A DNA stretch of 7,102 nucleotides. Origin: Dehalococcoidia bacterium (GTDB lineage: Bacteria; Chloroflexota; Dehalococcoidia; GIF9; AB-539-J10). A program made the position numbers and the translations under genes. The stretch spans positions 1 through 7,102 of the forward strand of contig JAUVYD010000078.1 of NCBI GenBank assembly GCA_030603265.1. Reading direction: 5' to 3'. Numbering within the stretch: the stretch's first letter is position 1; each line of letters starts with the position of its first letter. Below the pieces are notes generated by a model, which was not told where the DNA came from, searched no databases, and saw only the letters and a program-made list of their open reading frames with translations. Below are positions 1 to 6,900 of the stretch, piece after piece.

Positions 1-2
1 TC

Positions 3-596
3 AGAGAGCAGGGCGTGTGGCCTGTGGCGGGAGTTGACGAGGCAGGGCGCGGTGCGCTTGCGGGGCCCGTCGTCGCGGGCGCCGTCGTGGCCGACTGGTG
101 TCTCGGACTTCCGTGGTACAACGAGGTTCGCGACAGCAAACAGCTCACAGCATCTCAGCGCGAGCGGTTGGTCGCCCTCATCTCCAGGGATGCGCTTGCG
201 GTTGGCGTCGGCATCACGGGTAGCGAGGACATCGACTCGGCCGGCATCGTTGCTGCGACCCGAAAGGCGATGTGCGCGGCGCTCGACAGCCTCGCTGTTC
301 GCCCGGAGTTCGTGCTTGTCGACTGGATGGTGCTGCCGCAACTCCGGGTCCGCCAGGAGGGAATCGTGAAGGGCGACAGCCGTTGCCTCTCCATCGCATG
401 CGCCTCCATCGTCGCCAAGGTGACCCGTGACCGCATCATGGCAGAGCTGGACCGGCAACACCCGGGCTACAACTTCGCGCGCCACAAAGGCTACGGAACC
501 GCCGACCACCTGAGTTCCCTTGCCGGGCGCGGCGCGTGTCCGGTGCACCGCCGCAGCTTCAAACCCGTGCGCCTGGTCGAAGAAGGCCTTCTGTGA
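3..596 (+). CDS. rnhB: Ribonuclease HII, 5' end cut by the window edge
   Basis: Cytoplasmic endonuclease that cuts the RNA strand of RNA-DNA hybrids and starts removal of ribonucleotides misincorporated in DNA. Counting from the GTG at 15, the N-terminal motif GVDEAGRG gives the catalytic pair D8/E9. It is followed by DSKQLT (40-45), LVD with the third acidic residue D103, the block SIACASIVAKVTRDR with D139, and the family signature GYNFARHKGYGT near the C-terminus. All four metal-binding acidic residues are present. The frame stays open leftwards from GTG 15 through codons for R-E-Q-G. RNase HII proteins usually have more residues before the GVDE motif, so the true start is probably outside the window; GTG 15 is the fallback (193 aa). 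The stop overlaps the start of the next gene by 4 bases, so the two are probably co-transcribed. Family assignment is certain; only the start is open. Confidence 0.96.
   Translation, partial: REQGVWPVAGVDEAGRGALAGPVVAGAVVADWCLGLPWYNEVRDSKQLTASQRERLVALISRDALAVGVGITGSEDIDSAGIVAATRKAMCAALDSLAVRPEFVLVDWMVLPQLRVRQEGIVKGDSRCLSIACASIVAKVTRDRIMAELDRQHPGYNFARHKGYGTADHLSSLAGRGACPVHRRSFKPVRLVEEGLL
579..586 (+). promoter_or_regulatory. Ribosome binding site for yraN
   Basis: GAAGAAGG ends six bases before GTG 593, inside the end of rnhB. It supports the GTG start and translational coupling to rnhB, and argues against the earlier ATG at 536, which lies deep inside rnhB. Confidence 0.6.
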
Positions 597-961
597 AGCC
601 GTCGGAGGTTGGTCGGCGCGGCGAGCAACTGGCGTGCTCGCTGCTCAAGAAGCGCGGCTACAGGATTGTCGAGACCAACGCACGCGGCCACTACGGCGAG
701 ATAGATATCGTCGCCCGGGTCAGGGGTTGTCTCGTCTTCGTCGAGGTGAGAAGCCGGACCAGCACCGAATTCGGGACCCCGGAGGAGTCGGTAACCCGGC
801 AGAAGCGGCGAAAGCTCGTAACCTGTGCGCTGGACTATGTCACGTCACATGACAACCCGGAGGACCAGGTGTGGCGCATCGATGTTGTGGCGATAGAGAT
901 GGATGAGCACGGCGTTCAGACTCGTGCCGAGGTCATCGAGAACGCGGTCCCCATTTCCTGA
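593..961 (+). CDS. yraN: UPF0102 / YraN family protein (RecB-like nuclease fold)
   Basis: A 122-aa protein of the UPF0102 (YraN) family, which has a restriction-endonuclease-like (PD-(D/E)XK) core. The biological role is not firmly established; links to DNA repair or recombination have been proposed for the family. Visible motifs are GRRGEQLA (7-14), N29, GEID (35-38) and VFVEVRSR (48-55), which supply the acidic and basic residues E11, D38, E51 and R53 at the positions expected of the nuclease core. I chose GTG 593 rather than the upstream in-frame ATG at 536. It gives the normal family length, begins directly before the conserved G-x-x-GE motif, overlaps the rnhB stop as GTGA, and has an AGAAGG Shine-Dalgarno six bases upstream. 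The rnhB-yraN neighbourhood is common in bacteria and fits a genome-maintenance role. Family is clear; function is inferred. Confidence 0.93.
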   Translation: MKPSEVGRRGEQLACSLLKKRGYRIVETNARGHYGEIDIVARVRGCLVFVEVRSRTSTEFGTPEESVTRQKRRKLVTCALDYVTSHDNPEDQVWRIDVVAIEMDEHGVQTRAEVIENAVPIS

Positions 962-975
962 GAAACACCCTGCAG

Positions 976-981
976 TATAAT
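976..981 (+). promoter_or_regulatory. Candidate -10 element for the dehydrogenase gene
   Basis: A perfect TATAAT lies 34 bases before the dehydrogenase ATG, in the 53-base gap after yraN. No good -35 hexamer is found 16-18 bases upstream (ATTTCC is at the 17-base spacing), so activity is uncertain. In such GC-rich DNA a perfect -10 in an intergenic gap is suggestive that this gene can be transcribed independently of rnhB-yraN. Confidence 0.45.
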
Positions 982-1002
982 GGGACGGACTACGCCACGA
1001 AG

Positions 1003-1008
1003 AGGAGG
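1003..1008 (+). promoter_or_regulatory. Strong ribosome binding site
   Basis: AGGAGG six bases before ATG 1015, a full consensus Shine-Dalgarno that fixes the dehydrogenase start. Confidence 0.85.
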
Positions 1009-1014
1009 CAACAG

Positions 1015-1983
1015 ATGAAGGTATTCGTGTCCTATTGGCTTCCGGGCGCCCCCCTCAACGCTCTGCGCGAGAAGCACACCGTCGTCGTCAACGAGGAGAA
1101 TCGCGTGCTCACGGCGCAGGAACTCGTAGCGCAACTGGCAGACTCCGATGCGTTGCTCTGTGTTGGGAGCAGGGTCGACAGGGCGGTCCTCGATGCCGTC
1201 GGCCCACACCTGAAGATAGTCGCCAACTGGGGCGTCGGCTACAACAACATCGACGCCGACTACGCGGCGCAGAAGGGAATCATGGTCACGAACACGCCGG
1301 ACGTCCTGACGGAGACGACGGCGGACCTCTCGTGGGCCATACTGATGGCCGTGGCGCGGAGAGTGGTAGAGGCTGACGCCTACGTGCGTGCCGGCCAGTT
1401 CCAGGGATTCAAGCCATTCGCGATGCTGGGGGCCGATGTATGGGGCAAGACACTTGGCATCATCGGCTGCGGCAGGATTGGCCAAGCGGTAGGAAGACGG
1501 GCTCAGGGCTTCGGAATGAGAGTCCTCTACCACAACAGGAAACCGCTGGACAAGGAAACGGAGAGCGCCCTCGGAGCCCACTACATGGAGCTCGACGCGC
1601 TTCTGAAGGAATCCGACTTCGTATCTCTCAACGTGCCGCTTACCGAGGAGACCCACCACCTTATCGACGCCCGCCGGCTGTCACTCATGAAGCCTTCTGC
1701 TTTCCTGGTGAACACGACGAGAGGCCCCGTGGTCGACGAGCAGGCGCTTCTGGCCGCACTGCGCGAGAAGCAGATAGCGGGGGCCGCCCTCGACGTATTT
1801 GAGAAGGAGCCTGCGGTGACCCCGGGGCTGACAGAGCTACCGAACGTCGTGCTGACGCCGCACATCGGCAGCGGCAGCTGGGAGACAAGGACCGCGATGG
1901 CATACGTGTCCGTGAGGAACATCATTGCTGCGCTGGAAGGACAGACTCCACCAAACCTGGTCAACAAGCCTGTCTCCCGATAG
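1015..1983 (+). CDS. D-2-hydroxyacid dehydrogenase, glyoxylate/hydroxypyruvate reductase type
   Basis: A 322-aa cytoplasmic NAD(P)-dependent oxidoreductase that interconverts 2-oxoacids and D-2-hydroxyacids, most like glyoxylate/hydroxypyruvate or 2-ketogluconate reductases. The N-terminal catalytic half contains NWGVGYNNID (71-80). The Rossmann half begins around residue 143, with the dinucleotide motif G151-C-G153-R-I-G156. The catalytic set is complete: R236 in NTTRGPVVDE, E265 in DVFEKEP, and H283 in PHIGS. After the second Rossmann strand the sequence reads YHNR (172-175) rather than ending in an Asp/Glu. This favours NADP(H), an inference from family knowledge. At 322 aa there is no room for the extra regulatory domains of long-form SerA, so I do not call it phosphoglycerate dehydrogenase. 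The start has a perfect Shine-Dalgarno. It may be transcribed from its own promoter or follow rnhB-yraN. Exact substrate cannot be read from sequence. Confidence 0.93.
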   Translation: MKVFVSYWLPGAPLNALREKHTVVVNEENRVLTAQELVAQLADSDALLCVGSRVDRAVLDAVGPHLKIVANWGVGYNNIDADYAAQKGIMVTNTPDVLTETTADLSWAILMAVARRVVEADAYVRAGQFQGFKPFAMLGADVWGKTLGIIGCGRIGQAVGRRAQGFGMRVLYHNRKPLDKETESALGAHYMELDALLKESDFVSLNVPLTEETHHLIDARRLSLMKPSAFLVNTTRGPVVDEQALLAALREKQIAGAALDVFEKEPAVTPGLTELPNVVLTPHIGSGSWETRTAMAYVSVRNIIAALEGQTPPNLVNKPVSR

Positions 1984-2013
1984 GACTGGCCGGGCCACAA
2001 AGAAACACACCTC

Positions 2014-2036
2014 GGGGCGGGCATAGAGCCCGCCCC
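2014..2036. terminator. Shared hairpin terminator between convergent genes
   Basis: A perfect 9-bp, all-G/C stem (GGGGCGGGC at 2014-2022 with GCCCGCCCC at 2028-2036) closes a 5-base loop ATAGA. It lies about 30 bases after the dehydrogenase stop and about 28 bases after the acyl-CoA synthetase stop on the other strand. The plus side continues TCTCTT, and the minus side reaches a TTTCTTT stretch several bases after the stem. The U-tracts are therefore weak, but position and stability fit a bidirectional terminator. Confidence 0.75.
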
Positions 2037-2063
2037 TCTCTTATGTCATGTGAGTGCTTGGAC

Positions 2064-3773
2064 CTACGCGGTCTTCACCCGGGCGGCCTCCTCGAGGCCC
2101 AGCTCCTTGATGGCAGCCTCACGCATCTTGAACTTCTGTATCTTGCCCGTGATCGTCATCGGGTACTCGGTGACGAATTTCACGTACCTGGGTATCTTGT
2201 AGTGGGCGACCTTCCCCTTGCAGTAGGCCTTGATCTCGTCCTCCGTGGACGTCTCCCCCTCGCGCAGCTCGATCCATGCCTGGATCTCCTCGCCGTACTT
2301 CACATCAGGCACTCCGATGACCTGGACGTTCTTCACCTTGGGATGACCGAACAGGAACTCCTCTATCTCCCGCGGATAGATGTTCTCGCCGCCCCTGATA
2401 ATCATCTCCTTGGCCCGGCCCGTAATCTTGCAGTAGCCTCTCTCGTCCATGGTGGCGAGGTCCCCGCTGTGAAGCCAGCCGGCAACGTCGATGGCCTCGG
2501 CTGTCGCCTCGGGATTGTTGTGGTAGCCACGCATGATGCTGTAGCCACGGTAGCAGATTTCCCCCTGGGTCCCGCACGGAACGATGGCTCCGGTCTCCCT
2601 GTCGATGACCTTGATCTCAATGTAGGGACCAGGCAGCCCCACGGTGCCTGTGCGGTCTTCGAGCGCCGCGTCGACAGGCGTCTGTGTTGCCACAGGAGAG
2701 GCCTCGGTCTCACCATAGCCGATGGTCATCTGGCGCGCGTGCATCTTCTCGTTGACTTTCTTCATGATTTCGATAGGACAGGGGGCCCCCGCCATGATAC
2801 CCGTTCGCAATGAACGCAGGTCGAAGGAGTCGAACTCCGGATGCTCCAGCTCGGCGATGAACATCGTCGGCACCCCATGGAGCGCGGTGCAGTGCTCCTG
2901 CTCCACCGCCTGGAGCGTCGCGAGAGCGTCGAAGCTCTCTGCAGGCACAACCATGGTTGCCCCATGAGTCACACAGGCCAGATTGGCCAGAACCATGCCG
3001 AAGCAGTGGTAGAAGGGCACAGGGATGCACAGACGGTCCTTGTCGGTCAGCAGCATCCCCTCTCCGGAGAAGAAGCCGTTGTTGAGGATGTTACGGTGTG
3101 TCAGCGACGCGCCTTTGGGCAAGCCCGTTGTCCCTGACGTGTACTGGATGTTGATGACATCGTCGAAGTCCAGCGAGGACTGGCGCTCGTCAAGCTCGTC
3201 ATCGGCAACGTCCTCGCCCAGAGCAAGGAACTGCTGCCAGTTGAACATGCCGGGCGGCGATTGGTCGCCTATCAGGATTGCGCTCCTGAGCTCCGGCAGC
3301 CTCTCGGACCGTATCGCCCCGGGAGTAGAGTCGCGCGCCTCCGGGCACACGTCGTAGAACATGGAGACGTAGTCCGAGGACTTGAAGCGCTCGATAAGCA
3401 GGAGCGTGCTTGCCTCCGAGTTCTTCAAGGCATGTTCCAGCTCGTGGGTGCGGTAGGCGGGGTTGATGTTGACCAGCACGGCACCCATCATGGCGCTACC
3501 GAACTGTACCAGCACCCACTCGGGGTAGTTGGTGGCCCAGATGCCGATCCTGTCCCCACGTTTGACGTCGAGCTTCATCAGGGACTTCGCCACCCGGCGG
3601 CAATCGTCCCTGAACTCTGTGTAGGTCCACCGGCGGCCACTTGGAACATCCACCAGCGCCTCGTTGTCGGGGAAACTGTCACTGATGTGGTCGAGGAAAT
3701 CCGGGATAGTCAGTCCGATGGGCGGGGTGGCCGAGCTCCCGTAAGCGTAGCTCAGCGGAGTTGAACGCACCAT
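2064..3773 (-). CDS. Fatty-acyl-CoA synthetase, AMP-binding (ANL) family
   Basis: A 569-aa enzyme that activates a carboxylic acid, probably a medium- or long-chain fatty acid, to acyl-CoA through an acyl-adenylate, using ATP and CoA. Motifs in order: the phosphate-binding loop YTSGTTGLPKG (211-221); the A5 motif YGETEASPV (353-361); SGDLAT (436-441); the hinge region TGRAKEMIIRGGENIYP, with R453; and the C-terminal TGK with the adenylation lysine K544. Length and motifs match ACSF2/FadD-like enzymes. I find no transmembrane segment or signal peptide. An in-frame start at 3833 would add 20 residues, but ATG 3773 has AAGGAGG seven bases upstream, so I chose it. It lies 84 bases after serS on the same strand and is probably the last gene of the lysS-serS operon, ending at the shared hairpin. 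Exact acyl chain preference is unknown; aryl or short-chain acids are possible. Confidence 0.93.
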   Translation of the reverse strand: MVRSTPLSYAYGSSATPPIGLTIPDFLDHISDSFPDNEALVDVPSGRRWTYTEFRDDCRRVAKSLMKLDVKRGDRIGIWATNYPEWVLVQFGSAMMGAVLVNINPAYRTHELEHALKNSEASTLLLIERFKSSDYVSMFYDVCPEARDSTPGAIRSERLPELRSAILIGDQSPPGMFNWQQFLALGEDVADDELDERQSSLDFDDVINIQYTSGTTGLPKGASLTHRNILNNGFFSGEGMLLTDKDRLCIPVPFYHCFGMVLANLACVTHGATMVVPAESFDALATLQAVEQEHCTALHGVPTMFIAELEHPEFDSFDLRSLRTGIMAGAPCPIEIMKKVNEKMHARQMTIGYGETEASPVATQTPVDAALEDRTGTVGLPGPYIEIKVIDRETGAIVPCGTQGEICYRGYSIMRGYHNNPEATAEAIDVAGWLHSGDLATMDERGYCKITGRAKEMIIRGGENIYPREIEEFLFGHPKVKNVQVIGVPDVKYGEEIQAWIELREGETSTEDEIKAYCKGKVAHYKIPRYVKFVTEYPMTITGKIQKFKMREAAIKELGLEEAARVKTA

Positions 3774-3780
3774 GTCTCTC

Positions 3781-3803
3781 CCTCCTTGCAGAATGTGTTC
3801 TGC
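3781..3803 (-). promoter_or_regulatory. Strong RBS abutted by a small hairpin, acyl-CoA synthetase gene
   Basis: On the minus strand a perfect 6-bp hairpin (GCAGAA, loop CACA, TTCTGC; 3803-3788) is followed immediately by AAGGAGG (3787-3781), then seven bases and the ATG at 3773. The Shine-Dalgarno decides the start. The hairpin is outside it, so it would not mask the site but could place or protect it. Confidence 0.7.
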
Positions 3804-3857
3804 CACGCGGCCCTGCTGTTGTTCGGGAAGCACAGGACCGCGGATAGACCCTGGTTG

Positions 3858-5099
3858 CTACATATACCTGTTCAGAATCTCCGGCACCAGCACCGTGCCA
3901 TCCGCCTGTTGGCAGTTCTCCAGCACGGCAATAAGCACTCTGGGAAGCGCGAGTCCGGAGCCGTTCAGTGTGTGCAGGAACTGGGGCTTGGAACCGACCT
4001 CCGCGCGGAAGCGCACGTTGGCCCTTCTTGCCTGGAAGTCCCCGCAATTGCTGCACGAGCTGACCTCGAGCCACTCTCCGCACCCGGGCGCCCAGACCTC
4101 GATGTCGAATGTCTTGCACGATGCAAACCCGAGGTCGCCCGTGCAGAGCTGAAGCACGCGGTATGGCAACTCGAGCTTCTGCAGCACTTCCTCCGCGTCG
4201 GTGAGCAGAGTGAGAAGCTCGGCATCGGAGTCGTCGGGCCTCACGTACTTGTACAGCTCGACCTTGTCGAACTGGTGACCCCGCTTGATGCCCCGCGTGT
4301 CCTTGCCTGCCGCCATCTTCTCCCGGCGGAAGCACGGCGTATACGCCACGTAGCGCAGGGGCAGCTCGCTGCCGTCGAGGATCTCGTCACGGTGCAGGTT
4401 CGTCAACGGCACTTCCGCCGTCGGGACGAACCAGAAGTCCTCCTCTGCATCGTGATACAGGTTGTCGGCGAACTTGGGCAGGTTGCCCGAGCCCACCATG
4501 CACTCCTTCCGGAGCATGAACGGCGGGTATATCTCTCTGTATCCGTGTTCCTTCGTGTGCAGGTCCAGCATGAAGGAGATGAGTGCCCGCTGAAGCCGCG
4601 CTCCGAGGCCCTTCAGCACGTAGAACCGGCTCCCGGAGAGCTTCACCCCTCTCACGAAGTCGATTATGTCCAGGCGCTCGCCGATGTCCCAGTGCGAGGC
4701 GGGCTCGAACTCGAACTGCCTCGGGGTTCCCCAGCTGCGTACGATGATGTTGTCCTCGGCGTCTTTGCCCTCGGGGACACTCTCGTGCGGCATGTTCGGC
4801 AGTTCCAGCAACAGGGCGTCGAGAGCGTCCTTCGCCTCCTTCGTCCCGCGCTGCAGTTCAGCGATCTGCTCCCCGAGGTCCTTCATCTCCTCCATAAGCT
4901 CGGGCGGGCGCTCCTTCATACGCCCGAGTTGCTTGCTCGTCTGGTTGTGACGCGCGCGCAGCCCTTCCATCTCGCGCAACAGCTTGAGGTGCCGCTCATC
5001 AGCCTCGACAACCGGGCCAATGGCGTCAGTACTGCCCCTCAACTCCATCGCACGCTCCACAAGCGGGCGGTCTTCCCTGATAAGCCTGATGTCAATCAT
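3858..5099 (-). CDS. serS: Seryl-tRNA synthetase
   Basis: Class II aminoacyl-tRNA synthetase that charges tRNA(Ser) with serine in the cytoplasm (and tRNA(Sec) where present). At 413 aa it has normal bacterial length. Residues about 30-100 are a charged, heptad-like helical arm, the N-terminal coiled coil that contacts the tRNA long variable arm. The catalytic domain shows TAEVPLTNL (227-235), motif 2 beginning FRRE (257-260) with GKDTRG and HQFDKVEL, then SSCSNCGDFQARRANVRFR (347-365), and motif 3 GSGLALPRVLIAVLENCQ (380-397) with the class-defining R388 or its immediate neighbour. The motif 2 loop reads EKMAAGKDTRGIKRGHQF, unlike the more usual EAGxAGRDTRGLxRxHQF. The ATG overlaps the lysS stop by 8 bases, indicating translational coupling. 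AAGGGGG seven bases before the ATG is an acceptable Shine-Dalgarno. No T-box leader is visible. Confidence 0.97.
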   Translation of the reverse strand: MIDIRLIREDRPLVERAMELRGSTDAIGPVVEADERHLKLLREMEGLRARHNQTSKQLGRMKERPPELMEEMKDLGEQIAELQRGTKEAKDALDALLLELPNMPHESVPEGKDAEDNIIVRSWGTPRQFEFEPASHWDIGERLDIIDFVRGVKLSGSRFYVLKGLGARLQRALISFMLDLHTKEHGYREIYPPFMLRKECMVGSGNLPKFADNLYHDAEEDFWFVPTAEVPLTNLHRDEILDGSELPLRYVAYTPCFRREKMAAGKDTRGIKRGHQFDKVELYKYVRPDDSDAELLTLLTDAEEVLQKLELPYRVLQLCTGDLGFASCKTFDIEVWAPGCGEWLEVSSCSNCGDFQARRANVRFRAEVGSKPQFLHTLNGSGLALPRVLIAVLENCQQADGTVLVPEILNRYM

Positions 5100-6564
5100 C
5101 GCGCTTCCCCCTTAGCTGAGGAAAAAGTATCACGTCGCGGATGGAGTCCTGTCCCGTCAGCAACATCACCAGCCGGTCAATGCCGATTCCGAGTCCGCCC
5201 GCGGGAGGCATGCCATACTCCATGGCCTCGATGAAATCCTCGTCGGCGACCTCGACGTCCTCCTCGCCGACCCGCTCCCGGAGCTGTTGTTCAAGGCGCT
5301 CGCGCTGGTCGACCGGGTCGTTCAGTTCGCTGAAGGCATTCGCGAACTCGAGGCCGGAGATGAAGGCTTCAAAGCGCTCGGCCATGCGGTCGTTGCCCCT
5401 CTTCCTCTTTGCGAAGGGCGACATCTCCACGGGATAGTCAAGAACGAACGTCGGCTGCACAAGCTTCGGCTCGACGAAGGTCGAGATGAGGGCATCGATG
5501 AGCTTGGCCCGCCGGGGCAAACCCTCGATACGCACTCCCTCCTGCAGCATCCTCTCGTGCAACCCTTCGGCGTCGTCGTAGTCCTCGAAGTCGATGCCGC
5601 TTGCCTCCCTCACAGCATCCCGGAGGTATACGCGCCGCCAGGGCGGCGCCAGTTCGATGTGATGACCGCGGAACTCGACGCGCGTCGTGCCAAGCACCTC
5701 CTGTGCCACTGAGGCGAACAGGTTCTCCGTCAGGACCATCATGTCCTCATAGTCACCGTACGCACAGTAGCATTCCATGAGCGTGAACTCCGGGTTGTGC
5801 CGCACGGATATGCCCTCGTTCCTGAACACCCGGCCAATCTCATACACACGGTCGATGCCGCCCACAATGAGCTTCTTCAGAGAGAGTTCGAGGGCGATGC
5901 GCAGAAAGAGGTCCTCGCCAAGGGCATGGTGATGCGTGACGAAAGGCCGCGCCAGCGCGCCGCCAGCCTTCGACTGCAGCACGGGGGTCTCCACTTCCAG
6001 ATACCCTTCGCCGTCGAGGAATCTCCTGGTTGCGCTCACGATTCTGCTCCGGAGCGCGAAGGTGCGCCGCACGTCTTCGTTCGAGAGGAGGTCAAGGTAT
6101 CTCTGACGGTATCTCGTCTCCACGTCGACAAGACCATGCCATTTCTCGGGCAGGGGCCTCAACGACTTGGCCAGGAGTTCGACACGCGCCACATCGACTG
6201 TCACCTCGCCGGTTTTCGTGAGAAACAATTCCCCCTCAACGCCGACGAAGTCCCCGATGCCTATGTCCCGCAGTAGGTCGTAGCTCTCGTCACCCAGCAG
6301 GTCACGGCGCAGACAGACCTGCAGCTTCCCCGAACCATCCTTGAGGTCGAGGAAGGCCATCTTGCCCATCTTGCGCCTGGCCATGACACGGCCCGCAAGT
6401 GACACAACCTGTGACCTCTCGCCCTCACGATCGCACAGCGCACGGGCTTCCGCCGCTGTGTGGCTCGGGCGATACGTGTGAGGATACGGTTCGACACCGC
6501 GCGACCTCAGGTCGTGGATAGTCCTGAGGCGCTCTTCTGTGACACGATCAAGGCGTGAAGTCAT
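5092..6564 (-). CDS. lysS: Lysyl-tRNA synthetase, class II
   Basis: A 490-aa cytoplasmic enzyme that attaches lysine to tRNA(Lys). An OB-fold anticodon-binding domain (roughly 50-135) contains AGRVMARRKMGKMAFLDL. It is followed by the typical linker LRPLPEKWHGLVDVETRYRQ. The class II core then has motif 1 around GYLEVETPVL (187-196), KAGGALARPF, motif 2 GRVFRNEGISVRHNPEFT (about 244-261), and motif 3 GGLGIGIDRLVMLL (456-469) with arginine R464. Length is normal and nothing is missing. A longer frame opens at 6600, but ATG 6564 has GAAGGG six bases upstream and gives the usual N-terminus, so I chose it. It lies 66 bases downstream of the DUF2007 gene and overlaps serS, so transcription probably comes from the promoter near 6901-6929. 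One substitution of note is RIALEL where RIAPEL is more usual. Confidence 0.97.
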   Translation of the reverse strand: MTSRLDRVTEERLRTIHDLRSRGVEPYPHTYRPSHTAAEARALCDREGERSQVVSLAGRVMARRKMGKMAFLDLKDGSGKLQVCLRRDLLGDESYDLLRDIGIGDFVGVEGELFLTKTGEVTVDVARVELLAKSLRPLPEKWHGLVDVETRYRQRYLDLLSNEDVRRTFALRSRIVSATRRFLDGEGYLEVETPVLQSKAGGALARPFVTHHHALGEDLFLRIALELSLKKLIVGGIDRVYEIGRVFRNEGISVRHNPEFTLMECYCAYGDYEDMMVLTENLFASVAQEVLGTTRVEFRGHHIELAPPWRRVYLRDAVREASGIDFEDYDDAEGLHERMLQEGVRIEGLPRRAKLIDALISTFVEPKLVQPTFVLDYPVEMSPFAKRKRGNDRMAERFEAFISGLEFANAFSELNDPVDQRERLEQQLRERVGEEDVEVADEDFIEAMEYGMPPAGGLGIGIDRLVMLLTGQDSIRDVILFPQLRGKRDD

Positions 6565-6570
6565 GCAGTT

Positions 6571-6598
6571 CCCTTCGCCGTGGGGGCAGGAGCCCCAC
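6571..6598 (-). promoter_or_regulatory. lysS ribosome binding site with an adjacent hairpin
   Basis: On the minus strand, GTGGGGC (6598-6592), loop TCCT and a G/C arm ending CCAC (to 6580) form a 7-bp stem with one bulged base. It is followed three bases later by the GAAGGG Shine-Dalgarno (6576-6571) and ATG 6564. There is no U-tract, so it is not a terminator. It may be a processing or translation-control structure in the DUF2007-lysS spacer, or simply chance in GC-rich DNA. Confidence 0.4.
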
Positions 6599-6630
6599 AC
6601 AGCGCGGCGCTACCGGTTCTGGAGGATGCG

Positions 6631-6882
6631 CTACGGGAGGTCGTCGACCCCACCACTCTCCGCAGGACCGCTATCTGCGAGCACGGCCCGCGCCTGCTCA
6701 GAGTACGCCTCGGGCACGAGGATTCGCACCTCGCCCAGGCCATCGATAGTGAGACCGTACACGATACTTGCGCTCTCGTAGCTGAGAGCCGCCGGAATCC
6801 CTTCGTCCTCCAGCCGCGCCCTGATTATCTGGGCTTCGCCGTGTCTGGCCTTGCAGACGACTACCAACTCATTCCCCAGCAT
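6631..6882 (-). CDS. DUF2007 family small protein (putative signal-transducing)
   Basis: An 83-aa protein of the DUF2007 family, annotated in databases as putative signal-transducing; no biochemical role is firmly known to me. The sequence shows the typical layout: a first strand ELVVVCKA (5-12); a helix EAQIIRARLEDEGIPAAL (16-33), the usual E-A-x-I-I-R-x-x-L-E-x-x-G-I-P pattern; the SYESASIVYGL stretch (34-44); and GLGEVRILVPEAYSEQARAVL (48-68), a ferredoxin-like second strand and helix. The tail from about residue 70 is acidic and probably disordered. The GTG at 6897 would add five residues, but it has no Shine-Dalgarno and lies at or upstream of the predicted transcription start. ATG 6882 has GAGGG eight bases upstream. 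It is the first gene of the probable operon with lysS, serS and the acyl-CoA synthetase. Confidence 0.85.
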   Translation of the reverse strand: MLGNELVVVCKARHGEAQIIRARLEDEGIPAALSYESASIVYGLTIDGLGEVRILVPEAYSEQARAVLADSGPAESGGVDDLP

Positions 6883-6900
6883 CCTTCGTACCCTCACGCT

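Noticed and set aside
916..1659. Minus-strand ORF of 247 codons opposite the dehydrogenase gene
   Set aside because: Antisense to a well supported gene, with arginine/valine-rich translation and no family resemblance.
2043..2813. Plus-strand ORF of 256 codons opposite the acyl-CoA synthetase gene
   Set aside because: Shadow frame with low-complexity Leu/Asp/His-rich translation and no supporting ribosome site. It would also begin right after the terminator hairpin.
3774..3833. Upstream in-frame start for the acyl-CoA synthetase
   Set aside because: The extra 20 residues are not family-like, and they span the hairpin and the consensus Shine-Dalgarno of ATG 3773.
3786..5234. Long plus-strand ORF (482 codons) opposite serS
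   Set aside because: Entirely antisense to serS, whose motifs are unmistakable. The translation has no recognisable family, and it is explained by GC-rich third positions.
6565..6600. Upstream in-frame start for lysS
   Set aside because: The extra 12 residues lie across the hairpin and the GAAGGG site. ATG 6564 gives the normal LysRS N-terminus.
6565..6630. T-box riboswitch or tRNA-like leader before the synthetase genes
   Set aside because: The gap is only 66 bases. I see no T-box consensus, no specifier loop and no terminator with a U-tract.
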